Assembly (NCBI GenBank): GCA_963755495.1
Contig: CAVWJS010000011.1
Coordinates: 124,001-188,000 of the forward strand
Length of the DNA stretch: 64,000 bases
From: Bog-473 sp963755495
GTDB lineage: Bacteria > Actinomycetota > Acidimicrobiia > Acidimicrobiales > RAAP-2
Reading direction: 5' to 3'
The position numbers and the translations under genes were made by a program. The notes under the pieces were generated by a model. That model searched no databases. It saw only the letters and a program-made list of their open reading frames with translations, and was not told the DNA's origin. Below, one piece after another: positions 39,579 to 47,830 of this stretch (position 1 is the stretch's first letter; each line of letters begins with the position of its first letter).

Positions 39579-40054
39579 TGGCCGACGAGACCGAAGAGAC
39601 AACAGGCGACGTGACCGGGACTGAGCCATTGGCAGAAGTCGTGCCCGAGTTAGTGGTCGAGGCGCCGACGACCACGCGGGCCGAGGACGCTCCGGACCAG
39701 ACGGCACCGGGAGAGACGGCTGCCGCTGCGCCGCCTGTTGAGCCGGCACCAGCGCCCACATCCCCTCGCGCCGTGGTAGCCGCGGACGAAGTAGAAGGCC
39801 CCCGCCCGAACCGCCGCAAGGTACGTGAGGGCGTCGTCGTGTCCGATGCCATGCAGTCGACCGTGGTGGTGGCCGTGGTGGAGCGAGTCCGTCACCCCCG
39901 CTATGGAAAAACCGTGCAGCGCACCAAGAAGCTGTATGTGCACGACGCCGAGGACACGGCCAAGGTGGGAGACCGGGTGCGCGTGCAAGAGACACGTCCC
40001 CTTTCCAAGCTCAAGCGCTGGCGGCTTACCGAAGTTGTGGAGAGGGCCCGATGA
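39578..40054 (+). CDS. rpsQ: 30S ribosomal protein S17 with long N-terminal extension
   Basis: A 158-residue protein; S17 is usually 80-90. The core starts at about residue 78 (RRKVREGVVVSDAMQSTVVVAVVERVRHPRYGK) and ends RWRLTEVVERAR. Residues 1-75 are Glu/Thr/Pro/Ala-rich with no recognisable fold. The ATG overlaps the rpmC stop by one base; no start with a clear ribosome binding site occurs nearer the core, so the extension is probably translated. Confidence 0.92.
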   Translation: MADETEETTGDVTGTEPLAEVVPELVVEAPTTTRAEDAPDQTAPGETAAAAPPVEPAPAPTSPRAVVAADEVEGPRPNRRKVREGVVVSDAMQSTVVVAVVERVRHPRYGKTVQRTKKLYVHDAEDTAKVGDRVRVQETRPLSKLKRWRLTEVVERAR

Positions 40055-40419
40055 TCCAGCAAGAGTCCCGCCTGCGGGTAGCCGACAACTCTGGAGCGCG
40101 CGAGGTGCTGTGCATACGCGTGCTCGGTGGGTCTCGTCGTCGCTACGCCAGCATCGGTGACGTCTTCGTGGCTACGGTCAAAGACGCCATCCCCGGTGCA
40201 GCCGTGAAGAAGGGCGACGTGGTCAAGTGTGTCGTTGTGCGCACCAAGAAGGAAAAGCGTCGGGCCGACGGCAGCTACATCCGATTCGACGAGAACGCGG
40301 CGGTGCTGATCAACGACCAGCAGCAGCCCCGTGGCACCCGCATCTTCGGCCCCGTGGGCCGTGAGCTGCGGGACAAGCGGTTCATGCGCATTGTGTCGTT
40401 GGCTCCGGAGGTGTTGTGA
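40051..40419 (+). CDS. rplN: 50S ribosomal protein L14
   Basis: A 122-residue protein: MIQQESRLRVADNSGAREVLCIRVLGG, KKGDVVKCVVVRTKKEKRRADGSYIRFDENAAVLI, GTRIFGPVGRELR. First gene of the spc operon; its ATG overlaps the rpsQ stop (ATGA). Confidence 0.97.
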   Translation: MIQQESRLRVADNSGAREVLCIRVLGGSRRRYASIGDVFVATVKDAIPGAAVKKGDVVKCVVVRTKKEKRRADGSYIRFDENAAVLINDQQQPRGTRIFGPVGRELRDKRFMRIVSLAPEVL

Positions 40420-40727
40420 TGCGGATCCACAAGGGCGATCAGGTGATCGTGCGTGCAGGCAAGGACAAGGGGAAGAAGGCCGAAGTCGTGCGCGCCTTCC
40501 CGCGTGAGGACAAGGTCATCCTCGAAGGGGTGAACATCGCCAAGCGCCACGCCAAGCCCACCCGGGCCACCCAGCAGGGCGGCGTCATCGACAAGTTCAT
40601 GCCGGTCCACGTCTCCTCTGTGGCGCTGTGGTGCAAGGGTCACGACGGCCCGGCGCGCGCCGGGATGAAGATCGACAAGGACGGCGAGAAGGTGCGCATC
40701 TGTCGCAAATGTGGGGCCGAGCTATGA
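40419..40727 (+). CDS. rplX: 50S ribosomal protein L24
   Basis: A 102-residue protein: MRIHKGDQVIVRAGKDKGKKAEVVRAFPREDKVILEGVNIAKRHAKPT, with a C-terminal VRICRKCGAEL. L24 initiates 50S assembly. Starts at ATG 40419 within TGATG; a GTG one codon earlier would also overlap the rplN stop. Confidence 0.96.
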   Translation: MRIHKGDQVIVRAGKDKGKKAEVVRAFPREDKVILEGVNIAKRHAKPTRATQQGGVIDKFMPVHVSSVALWCKGHDGPARAGMKIDKDGEKVRICRKCGAEL

Positions 40728-41296
40728 CGACCACGCAAGCACCGGCGCGTCCCCGGCTCAAGGAGCGTTACCTGACCGAGCTGCGAGCCAATCTGCAGGA
40801 CGAGCTCGAGCTGGGCAATATCATGGAGGTGCCCGGTCTCGAGAAGATCGTCATCAACATGGGCGTGGGCCGGGCCACCCAGCAGGCCTCACTTCTCGAG
40901 GGTGCCCAACGCGACCTGGAGCTCATCACAGGCCAGAAGCCGATCGTGACGAGGGCGAAGCAATCGATCGCCGGATTCAAGTTGCGCGAAGGTCAAGCGA
41001 TCGGTACCAAGGTAACCTTGCGCGGCGATCGGGCCTGGGAATTCTTCGACCGCTTGCTCAGCCTGGCCATTCCCCGTATCCGTGACTTCCGGGGCCTTTC
41101 GCCCCGTTCGTTCGACGGGAAGGGCAACTACACCTTCGGGGTCACCGAGCAGCTCATCTTCCCCGAGATCGACTATGACCGCATCGACAGTGTCCGCGGC
41201 ATGGACATCACCATCGTCACTACAGCACGCAACAACGAGGAAGGGCGGGCGTTCCTCGCGGCGTTCGGCTTCCCGTTCCGACAGGAGACTCGATAA
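40724..41296 (+). CDS. rplE: 50S ribosomal protein L5
   Basis: A 190-residue protein: RLKERYLTELRANLQDELELGNIMEVPGLEKIVINMGVG, TRAKQSIAGFKLREGQAIGTKVTLRGDRAWEFFDRL, RDFRGLSPRSFDGKGNYTFGV. It binds 5S rRNA. The ATG overlaps the rplX stop (ATGA); the longer open frame is not family-like. Confidence 0.97.
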   Translation: MTTTQAPARPRLKERYLTELRANLQDELELGNIMEVPGLEKIVINMGVGRATQQASLLEGAQRDLELITGQKPIVTRAKQSIAGFKLREGQAIGTKVTLRGDRAWEFFDRLLSLAIPRIRDFRGLSPRSFDGKGNYTFGVTEQLIFPEIDYDRIDSVRGMDITIVTTARNNEEGRAFLAAFGFPFRQETR

Positions 41297-41301
41297 GCAT
41301 C

Positions 41302-41487
41302 ATGGCAAAAAAGGCTTTGATTGAGAAGCAACAGCGCACTCCCAAATTCAAGGTGCGGGGCTATACCCGCTGCCAGCGGTGTGGTCGTCCCAAGGCCGTG
41401 TATCGCAAGTTCGGGCTCTGCCGTATCTGCCTGCGTGTGATGGTGCATGCCGGCGAGATACCGGGTGTCACAAAGGCGAGTTGGTAG
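41302..41487 (+). CDS. rpsN: 30S ribosomal protein S14 type Z
   Basis: A 61-residue zinc-ribbon form of S14: MAKKALIEKQQRTPKFKVRGYTRCQRCGRPKAVYRKFGLCRICLR, with two CxxC pairs separated by 12 residues. Short zinc-type S14 is standard in the spc operon of Gram-positives. Five bases after rplE. Confidence 0.96.
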   Translation: MAKKALIEKQQRTPKFKVRGYTRCQRCGRPKAVYRKFGLCRICLRVMVHAGEIPGVTKASW

Positions 41488-41494
41488 GCGCACC

Positions 41495-41900
41495 ATGACG
41501 ATGACCGACCCCATCGCGGACATGCTCACGCGTATCCGTAACGCCAATTCCGCCATGTTCGACACGGTGAAGATGCCCGGCTCCAAGTTGAAGGAGTCCC
41601 TGGCGGGCATCCTCGAGCGTGAGGGATTCATCGCGGGCTATCACGTCGAGCCGAACGGGGACAAGCCGGGTACGACGCTCGAGATCTCCCTCAAGTACTC
41701 AGCTGATCGCACCCGCACCATCGCCGGCATCAAGCGGATCTCCAAGCCCGGACTGCGTATCTACGCCGCGCGCCGACGGCATTCCGCGCGTGCTGGGCGG
41801 AATGGGCGTGGCGGTGTTGTCCACCAGCCAGGGCCTGGTGACGGATCGTGAAGCGCGCAAGAAGCACTTGGGCGGCGAGGTGCTGTGTCATGTCTGGTAG
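41495..41900 (+). CDS. rpsH: 30S ribosomal protein S8, frameshifted
   Basis: Residues 1-91 (MTMTDPIADMLTRIRNANSA ... IAGIKRISKPGLRIYA) are normal S8. After the codon GCC at 41765-41767 the frame is lost. Skipping one base near 41768 restores RADGIPRVLGGMGVAVLSTSQG... ending at 41900, giving a normal protein of about 134 residues. As written, translation runs on in the wrong frame and stops at 41851 after 119 residues. S8 is an essential 16S rRNA-binding protein and translational repressor of the spc operon, so a one-base sequence or assembly error in GCCGCGCGCC is the most likely explanation. Confidence 0.9.
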
Positions 41901-41954
41901 TCCCGTGTCAGCCCGTCTCATGTCCGCCCCGACCCGCGCCGGAGGTGAGGCCTG

Positions 41955-42494
41955 ATGTCACGTATCGGACGTTCGCCCATACCGGTCCCTTCCAACGTCA
42001 CCGTCACCCTCAACGGGAACGCGGTCAGCGTCAAGGGTCCGCAGGGCCAGCTGGATCGGGAGCTTCCTGTCGGCATCTCCATCACCCAGGAGGGTGAGGA
42101 GCTGGTCGTCACGCGCCCCGACGACGAGCGGCATCACCGCGCGCTCCATGGCCTGTCCCGTTCGCTCGTGGCCAACATGGTGACCGGGGTGACCGACGGC
42201 TTCTCGAAGGACCTCGAGATCGTGGGCGTGGGCTATCGCGCCATCGCCAAGGGCCCTGGTGCACTCGAACTCGCGCTCGGTTTTTCGCACCCCGTCTTCG
42301 TGGATGCGCCCGAGGGCATAACCTTCGAGGTCCCCCTGCCGACCCGCATCACGGTCAAGGGAATCGACAAGGAAAAGGTTGGCCAGGTGGCCGCCGACAT
42401 CCGCAAGCTCCGCAAGCCCGAGCCCTACAAGGGCAAGGGCGTGCGCTACGCCGGCGAGCGGGTTCTCCGCAAGGCCGGAAAGGCAGCGAAGTAA
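41955..42494 (+). CDS. rplF: 50S ribosomal protein L6
   Basis: A 179-residue protein: MSRIGRSPIPVPSNVTVTLNGNAVSVKGPQG, LVANMVTGVTDGFSKDLEIVGVGYRA, and C-terminal RKPEPYKGKGVRYAGERVLRKAGK. GGAGGTGAGG precedes the ATG. The rplR ATG overlaps its stop by one base. Confidence 0.97.
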   Translation: MSRIGRSPIPVPSNVTVTLNGNAVSVKGPQGQLDRELPVGISITQEGEELVVTRPDDERHHRALHGLSRSLVANMVTGVTDGFSKDLEIVGVGYRAIAKGPGALELALGFSHPVFVDAPEGITFEVPLPTRITVKGIDKEKVGQVAADIRKLRKPEPYKGKGVRYAGERVLRKAGKAAK

Positions 42495-42868
42495 TGGCAC
42501 GTACAGATGATCGGACCCGGCTCCGAGTTCGCCGCCACGCCCGGGTTCGGGCCAAGGTGACCGGCACCCCCGAGGTCCCGCGCTTGGCTGTGCACCGGTC
42601 CAATCGGCACATCTCGGCTCAGGTCATCGACGACACCACCGGCCGGACGTTGGCGTCAGCCTCGTCGGTGGAGCCGGACCTGCGTGCCAGTTTGGGACAG
42701 AGTGGCGGCGGCAACGTGACCGGCGCCGCGTCCGTGGGGCGATTGTTGGGAACACGGGCCAAAGCGGCCGGCATCACCAAAGTGGTCTTTGACCGTGGTG
42801 GCTTCGTCTACCACGGCCGTGTCGCCGTCCTGGCGGATGCGGCACGGGCCGAGGGACTGGAGTTCTGA
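42494..42868 (+). CDS. rplR: 50S ribosomal protein L18
   Basis: A 124-residue protein: RVRRHARVRAKVTGTPEVPRLAVHRSNRHISAQVIDD and FDRGGFVYHGRVAVLADAAREGL-like C-terminus. 5S rRNA-binding protein with L5. Overlaps rplF by one base. Confidence 0.96.
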   Translation: MARTDDRTRLRVRRHARVRAKVTGTPEVPRLAVHRSNRHISAQVIDDTTGRTLASASSVEPDLRASLGQSGGGNVTGAASVGRLLGTRAKAAGITKVVFDRGGFVYHGRVAVLADAARAEGLEF

Positions 42869-42870
42869 GC

Positions 42871-43422
42871 ATGGTCGACACACAGTACGAAGAGCGCACC
42901 ATCAAGGTGAATCGCGTGGCCAAGGTCGTCAAGGGAGGCCGGCGCTTCTCCTTCGCCGCCCTTATGGTTGTGGGCGACGGCAACGGCAAGGTCGGTCTGG
43001 GCTACGGCAAGGCCAAGGAAGCCGGGCTGGCTGTCCAAAAAGGCATCGAAGAGGCCCGCAAGAACCTCTTCGAGGTGCCGCTCGCGGGGAGCACCATTGT
43101 GCACCCGGTCATTGGGGAGAGCGGCGCCGGTCGGGTCATGCTCAAGCCGGCGGCACCTGGTACCGGTGTCATCGCCGGTGGGGCGGCCCGGGCCATCCTC
43201 GAGATGGCGGGCATCCGCGACATCCTGGCCAAGTCCCTGGGCTCCTCGAACGGCATCAACGTGGCGCACGCCACCATTGCCGGCCTCAAGGCGCTGCGCC
43301 GACCGGACGAGGTGGCGGCCCTGCGCGGCAAGGCGGCCGACGAAGTGACGCCCGGTGGTGTCCTGCGTGCCTACCGTGAGCGCAAGCGCGAGACAGACCT
43401 CTACGCAGCGGAGACGCGCTGA
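42871..43422 (+). CDS. rpsE: 30S ribosomal protein S5
   Basis: A 183-residue protein: RVAKVVKGGRRFSFAALMVVGDGNGKVGLGYGKAKE (double-stranded RNA-binding domain) and AAPGTGVIAGGAARAILEMAGIRDILAKSLGSSN. S5 acts in decoding fidelity and mRNA unwinding. Starts two bases after the rplR stop. Confidence 0.97.
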   Translation: MVDTQYEERTIKVNRVAKVVKGGRRFSFAALMVVGDGNGKVGLGYGKAKEAGLAVQKGIEEARKNLFEVPLAGSTIVHPVIGESGAGRVMLKPAAPGTGVIAGGAARAILEMAGIRDILAKSLGSSNGINVAHATIAGLKALRRPDEVAALRGKAADEVTPGGVLRAYRERKRETDLYAAETR

Positions 43423-43424
43423 TC

Positions 43425-43646
43425 ATGCCTGCACGTCCGCCGAAGGCGACCAAGGACGAAAAGGCGCGCCTGGTCATCACCCAGACGCGTTCTGCCATCG
43501 GGAGCAAGCCCAAGCACCGCGGCACGCTGCGGGCACTGGGGCTCCGTGGGATCGGGCAGACCAACGACCTGCCGGACCGCCCCGAAATCAGGGGCATGAT
43601 CGCTCGTGTCCCGCATCTCATCAACGTCGAGGAGGTGTCGCAATGA
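43425..43646 (+). CDS. rpmD: 50S ribosomal protein L30
   Basis: A 73-residue protein: RLVITQTRSAIGSKPKHRGTLRALGLRGIGQTNDLPDRPEIRGMIARVPHLINVEEV. Normal L30 with a short basic N-terminus. Its stop overlaps the rplO ATG (ATGA). Confidence 0.95.
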   Translation: MPARPPKATKDEKARLVITQTRSAIGSKPKHRGTLRALGLRGIGQTNDLPDRPEIRGMIARVPHLINVEEVSQ

Positions 43647-44131
43647 AGCTGCACGATCTGGCGCCGCCCAAGGGCGCCACGAAGGCCAAGCAGAGGGTGG
43701 GCCGCGGCACCGGAGGCAAGGGGCACAAGACGGCCGGTCGAGGAACCAAGGGCCAGCACGCCCGCAACACTGTGCCTGCCGGTTTCGAGGGTGGGCAGCT
43801 CCCCCTGATGCAGCGCATCCCAAAGCTCAAGGGGTTCACCAACCCGTTCCGCATCGTCTATACCCCGATCAACATCGGGGTGCTGGCCGGACTCGAGGGT
43901 GACGAGTTCACCGTCCAGACCATGATCGAGGCCGGGTTGTGCCGACCCAAGGATCTGGTCAAGGTCCTCGGGCAGGGAGCGTTGTCGCGTCCGATTCGCG
44001 TGACCGCTCACGCCTTTTCTGCTTCGGCCGCCGCCGCGATCACCACGGCTGGCGGTAGCGTTGAGAAGATGCCACTCCCCTTCGGCCATGGGCGTCCGCC
44101 GGCATCGGGCAACGCCTTGATGAACCGGTAG
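43643..44131 (+). CDS. rplO: 50S ribosomal protein L15
   Basis: A 162-residue protein: MKLHDLAPPKGATKAKQRVGRGTGGKGHKTAGRGTKGQHAR, EGGQLPLMQRIPKLKGFTNPFR, and a C-terminal Ala-rich KOW-like region. Start chosen at 43643 with GGAGGTG upstream. Followed by secY after 33 bases. Confidence 0.96.
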   Translation: MKLHDLAPPKGATKAKQRVGRGTGGKGHKTAGRGTKGQHARNTVPAGFEGGQLPLMQRIPKLKGFTNPFRIVYTPINIGVLAGLEGDEFTVQTMIEAGLCRPKDLVKVLGQGALSRPIRVTAHAFSASAAAAITTAGGSVEKMPLPFGHGRPPASGNALMNR

Positions 44132-44164
44132 TGACGACACCCGGACAGCACTGAGGACGCGCAC

Positions 44165-45451
44165 ATGCTCTCGCGGCTCGCCAATGTGTTCAGGGTTCCC
44201 GACCTTCGTAACAAGGTCATCTTCACTCTGGCCATCATCGCCCTCTACCAGATCGGGGCCAATGTCCCTGTTCCAGGGGTGAATTGGAGCCGCCTGCAGT
44301 CGCTCGAGGGCTCCGCCTCGTCATCGGGTGTGCTGGGTTTCCTCAACCTCTTCAGTGGCGGCGCATTGGTGCGCCTGGCCGTCTTCGGGCTGGGCGTCAT
44401 GCCCTACATCACCAGTTCCATCATCATTCAGCTGCTCTCGACGGTGATTCCCAAGCTGGAGGAATGGCGCGACCAGGGAGCGGTGGGGCAGAAGAAGATC
44501 ACCCAGACCACCCGCTACCTGACCGTGGCGTTGGCGCTCATGCAGTCGTCCGGACTGATCTATGCCTTCCACGGGCATGACTCGGCGCTGCTCGGCACGA
44601 CCATCGACCTCATCCCGAAGTTCACCTTCGCCCTGGCCGCCTTCATGGTCCTGTGCCTCACTGCGGGCACGGCCTTCGTCATGTGGCTGGCCGAGCTCAT
44701 CACCCAGCGTGGCATCGGGCAGGGCATGTCGATCCTGATCTTCGCCAACGTCGTGGCGGCCATCCCCAACGGGTTCCGTTCGATCCTGGCCGAGGGCGGC
44801 AAGTTCAAGTTCGGCGTGATCATCGCCGTCTCCATCATTTTGCTGGTGACCATCGTCTTCTTCGACCAGGGTCAGCGACGAATACCGGTGACCTTCGCGC
44901 GAAGGGTGGTCGGCCGCCGAATGTACGGCGGGAGCAGCACCTACATCCCGTTGAAGGTGAACCAGTCCGGCGTGATCCCGATCATCTTCGCCTCTTCGGT
45001 GCTCTACATCCCGGTCCTGGTGTCCAACGTGGTCGAGCTGGGCTGGTTCCAGAGCTTCGTGCGACGCAGCCTCACGCCGACCAGCTTTTTCTACATCGGT
45101 GCCTACTTCGTCCTGATCTTCATGTTCACGTTCTTCTACGTCTACGTGGCCTTCGACCCCCACCAGCAGGCAGACCTCATCCGCAAGCAGGGTGGCTTCG
45201 TCCCGGGCATCCGGCCCGGGCCGCCCACCGAGCGGTACTTCGCCCACATTCTCAGCCGCATCACGGTCGTTGGCGCCGTGTTCCTGGGCGCGGTGGCGGT
45301 GGTGCCCTCACTCCTGATGGCGCTTTGGCACCTCAACTCGTTCCCCTTCTACGGGACGACGCTGTTGATTTCGGTCGGTGTCGCACTCGAGACGATGCGC
45401 CAGATCGACAGCCAGCTCATGATGCGTAACTACGAGGGATTCCTCAAGTAG
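44165..45451 (+). CDS. secY: Protein translocase subunit SecY
   Basis: A 428-residue polytopic membrane protein with ten predicted membrane segments: MLSRLANVFRVPDLRNKVIFTLAIIALYQIG, the plug region after it, LFSGGALVRLAVFGLGVMPYITSSIIIQLL, and the cytoplasmic loop with PGIRPGPPTERYF. It forms the protein-conducting channel with SecE. It lies in the spc operon. Confidence 0.97.
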   Translation: MLSRLANVFRVPDLRNKVIFTLAIIALYQIGANVPVPGVNWSRLQSLEGSASSSGVLGFLNLFSGGALVRLAVFGLGVMPYITSSIIIQLLSTVIPKLEEWRDQGAVGQKKITQTTRYLTVALALMQSSGLIYAFHGHDSALLGTTIDLIPKFTFALAAFMVLCLTAGTAFVMWLAELITQRGIGQGMSILIFANVVAAIPNGFRSILAEGGKFKFGVIIAVSIILLVTIVFFDQGQRRIPVTFARRVVGRRMYGGSSTYIPLKVNQSGVIPIIFASSVLYIPVLVSNVVELGWFQSFVRRSLTPTSFFYIGAYFVLIFMFTFFYVYVAFDPHQQADLIRKQGGFVPGIRPGPPTERYFAHILSRITVVGAVFLGAVAVVPSLLMALWHLNSFPFYGTTLLISVGVALETMRQIDSQLMMRNYEGFLK

Positions 45452-45458
45452 GGGATCT

Positions 45459-46133
45459 GTGATCCCCGGGGTCAGGCTCGTGGTCCTCGGCAAGCAGGGG
45501 GCCGGCAAGGGAACGCAGTGCGTTCGCCTCTCGCATCACTATGTCGTGCCGCATGTCTCTACTGGGGACATGCTGCGGGGTGAGGTGAAGTCAAAGACAT
45601 CGCTAGGGGTGCGGGCCCAGTCCCTCATGGACAAGGGCGAGCTCATCCCTGACGAAATGGTCATGGAGATGGTGCAGACCCGCCTGTCCGAGCGCGACAC
45701 CCGGGGTCGCGGCTTTGTCCTCGACGGCTGCCCCCGCACGACAGCCCAGGCCACGGAATTGGACGAGATTGTGCATCCGTTCGGGTTGGACATCGTGATC
45801 GACCTCGATGTGCCCACCGACCTGGTCATGAAGCGCCTGGCCTCGCGGCGGGTCTGTGTCGATTGCGGCTCCAATTACTCTACGGCGGCGCCGCCCATGG
45901 TGAACTGGACCTGCGACGTCTGCGGCGGCGAGGTCGTCCAACGCGAGGACGACACCGAAGAGGCCATCCAGCGACGACTGGACCTCTACGAGGCCGAAAC
46001 GGCTCCTCTGATCACCTGGTATACCGAACGTGATCTTTTGGTTTCCATCAACGGGACCGGGTCGCCCGACGCGGTGACCCGCCGGGTGGTGGGGGCCATC
46101 GACGCCCAGCGGCAGAAGAGGAAGCAGGAGTAG
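45459..46133 (+). CDS. adk: Adenylate kinase, zinc-lid type
   Basis: A 224-residue enzyme converting AMP and ATP to ADP. P-loop GKQGAGKGTQ (the second residue pair differs from the common GPPGAGKGTQ), FVLDGCPRT (FVLDGFPRT in most), and a LID domain with CVDCG ... CDVCGG, a four-cysteine zinc site about residues 128-151. GTG start eight bases after secY. The phenylalanine to cysteine change in the FPRT motif is a small oddity. Confidence 0.94.
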   Translation: MIPGVRLVVLGKQGAGKGTQCVRLSHHYVVPHVSTGDMLRGEVKSKTSLGVRAQSLMDKGELIPDEMVMEMVQTRLSERDTRGRGFVLDGCPRTTAQATELDEIVHPFGLDIVIDLDVPTDLVMKRLASRRVCVDCGSNYSTAAPPMVNWTCDVCGGEVVQREDDTEEAIQRRLDLYEAETAPLITWYTERDLLVSINGTGSPDAVTRRVVGAIDAQRQKRKQE

Positions 46134-46873
46134 TGCGACGCAACGACGAGGAACTGGCCAAAATGCGCAAGGCCGGCAAGGTCGTGGCGGAAATGCACGA
46201 GGAGACCCGGGCCGCAGCAAAGCCAGGTGTGACCACGGCCGAGTTGGATGCCGTCGCCCGGGGCGTGCTCGAGCGCCGCGGCGCGCGCTCGAACTTCTTG
46301 GGCTATCACGACTTCCCTGCCGTGATCTGCACCTCGCCCAACAGCATGATCGTCCATGGCATCCCCGGCGCCTACCGCCTCGAGGAGGGGGACATCCTCT
46401 CCATCGACTGTGGGGCGATCATCGAGGGGTACCACGGTGACGCAGCCTTCACCATGGGCATCGGGAAGATCTCGGCCGAGGCCCAGAAGCTGATCGAGGT
46501 CACCGAACGCAGTCTTTGGGCCGGGATCGAGCAACTGAAGAAAGGGAATGCCCTCAACGAGGTCGGACGGGCCGTACAGGACGTGGCCGAGGCGAGTGGC
46601 TTCAGCGTGGTGCGAGAGTACGTCGGGCACGCCATCGGCACCGCCATGCACGAGCAACCCCAGGTGCCGAACTACTGGCCGGGAAACCGCGGGCCGACGC
46701 TCAAGACGGGGATGGTTTTTGCGGTCGAGCCCATGGTCAACGCCGGTTCTCCCGAAACCGAGATGCTCGATGACGGGTGGAGTGTGGTCACCGCCGACGG
46801 GCGACTCTCGGCCCATTTCGAGCACACAATTGCCGTGACGCCCGACGGCCCGGAGGTGTTCACCTTGGCTTGA
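46133..46873 (+). CDS. map: Methionine aminopeptidase type I
   Basis: A 246-residue metalloenzyme that removes N-terminal methionine. Metal-binding landmarks: DCGAIIEGYHGDAAFTMGIG (two Asp), EYVGHAIGTAMHEQPQVPNY (His), FAVEPMVNAG (Glu), and HFEHTIAVT (Glu). GTG start overlaps the adk stop (TAGTG). Last gene of the spc block. Confidence 0.96.
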   Translation: MRRNDEELAKMRKAGKVVAEMHEETRAAAKPGVTTAELDAVARGVLERRGARSNFLGYHDFPAVICTSPNSMIVHGIPGAYRLEEGDILSIDCGAIIEGYHGDAAFTMGIGKISAEAQKLIEVTERSLWAGIEQLKKGNALNEVGRAVQDVAEASGFSVVREYVGHAIGTAMHEQPQVPNYWPGNRGPTLKTGMVFAVEPMVNAGSPETEMLDDGWSVVTADGRLSAHFEHTIAVTPDGPEVFTLA

Positions 46874-46906
46874 GACGGTCCCGGACCGGGACTGAAAGGG
46901 GCCCCG

Positions 46907-46935
46907 TTGGAATTGTGCGCCAATTGGGCTAGAAT
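46907..46935 (+). promoter_or_regulatory. infA/alpha-operon promoter
   Basis: TTGGAA (46907-46912) and TAGAAT (46930-46935) are separated by 17 bases in the 196-base gap after map. The inverted repeat GTCCCGG/CCGGGAC at about 46879-46893 just upstream may end map transcription. Confidence 0.65.
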
Positions 46936-47069
46936 AATTCGCTGGCCCTGGGCCAGGTTTCCTTTTCGGGTCACCTGCCGTCGGGCCGCATCCGATACCG
47001 CTCCGTTCCGGCCTCGCGCCACCGGTGCGCTCGGAGGAACACCAGAAAGCGATTATTGAGGAGAGTCAC

Positions 47070-47294
47070 CTGCCCAAGCCCAAGGAAGATGCCATCGTGC
47101 TCGAAGGCACGGTGGTCGAGCCGCTGCCCAATGCGATGTTCCGCGTAGAGCTGGAGAACGGACACAAAGTGTTGGCGCACAGCTCGGGCAAAATGAGGAT
47201 GCACCGCATCCGCATTCTTCCGGGGGACAAAGTCCAGGTGGAGATCACTCCGTACGACCTCAACCGGGGTCGTATCACCTACCGGTACAAGTAG
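47070..47294 (+). CDS. infA: Translation initiation factor IF-1 (apparent CTG start)
   Basis: A 74-residue OB-fold protein: PKPKEDAIVLEGTVVEPLPNAMFRVELENGHKVLAHSSGKMRMH, ending RGRITYRYK. The usual N-terminus (MPKPKEDAI) begins exactly at a CTG at 47070, preceded by GAGGAG with six bases between. The only standard start in frame is a GTG at 47025 that would add 15 non-family residues and lacks a good ribosome binding site. HSSGK replaces the usual HISGK. Confidence 0.93.
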   Translation: MPKPKEDAIVLEGTVVEPLPNAMFRVELENGHKVLAHSSGKMRMHRIRILPGDKVQVEITPYDLNRGRITYRYK

Positions 47295-47307
47295 TCACCG
47301 GTACAAG
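47281..47307 (+). repeat. 11-bp direct repeat at the infA 3' end, period 16
   Basis: ACCGGTACAAG at 47281-47291, covering the last infA codons, recurs at 47297-47307 after the stop. Confidence 0.8.
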
Positions 47308-47326
47308 CAGAGGATAAGGACGCGAC

Positions 47327-47440
47327 GTGAAAGTTCGGCCCAGTGTCAAGCCGATCTGTGAGAAGTGCAAGGTGATCCGGCGACATGGCGTCGTCCGGGT
47401 GATCTGTGAGAACCCGCGCCACAAGCAGCGCCAGGGCTGA
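47327..47440 (+). CDS. rpmJ: 50S ribosomal protein L36
   Basis: A 37-residue zinc-binding ribosomal protein: MKVRPSVKPICEKCKVIRR, then VICENPRHKQRQG, with the C-x2-C...C-x4-H ligands intact (zinc-type L36). GTG start; AGAGGATAAGGA lies upstream. Between infA and rpsM as usual. Confidence 0.95.
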   Translation: MKVRPSVKPICEKCKVIRRHGVVRVICENPRHKQRQG

Positions 47441-47452
47441 GGAGAGGACCAT

Positions 47453-47830
47453 ATGGCTCGAATTTCGGGAGTGGACATCCCCCGCGAGAAGCGGCTGGAG
47501 ATCTCCCTGACGTACATCTTTGGCATCGGCAACACCCTCTCGGGCCAGATCTGTGAAGCGGTCGACGTCAATCCCTCGACGCGGGTGCGCGACCTGACCG
47601 ATGAAGAAGTGGCGCGCCTGCGTACCTACATCGACGCCAACTTCCGGGTCGAAGGTGACCTGCGGCGCGACGTGTCCCAGGACATCAAGCGCAAGATGGA
47701 GATCAACTGCTACCAGGGTGTGCGTCACCGTAAGGGGCTGCCGGTCCACGGCCAGCGGACGCACACCAACGCCCGGACACGCAAGGGCCCGAAGAAGACC
47801 GTGGCCGGGAAGAAAAAGGTGAAGAAGTAG
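47453..47830 (+). CDS. rpsM: 30S ribosomal protein S13
   Basis: A 125-residue protein: ARISGVDIPREKRLEISLTYIFGIG, RDLTDEEVARLRTYID, GVRHRKGLPVHGQRTHTNARTRKGPKKTVAGKKK. S13 bridges to the 50S subunit and contacts P-site tRNA. GGAGAGGACC precedes the ATG. Confidence 0.97.
   Translation: MARISGVDIPREKRLEISLTYIFGIGNTLSGQICEAVDVNPSTRVRDLTDEEVARLRTYIDANFRVEGDLRRDVSQDIKRKMEINCYQGVRHRKGLPVHGQRTHTNARTRKGPKKTVAGKKKVKK

Noticed and set aside
41619..41900. Separate gene in the second frame of rpsH
   Set aside because: Only its last part carries conserved S8 sequence; it is the 3' portion of the frameshifted rpsH.
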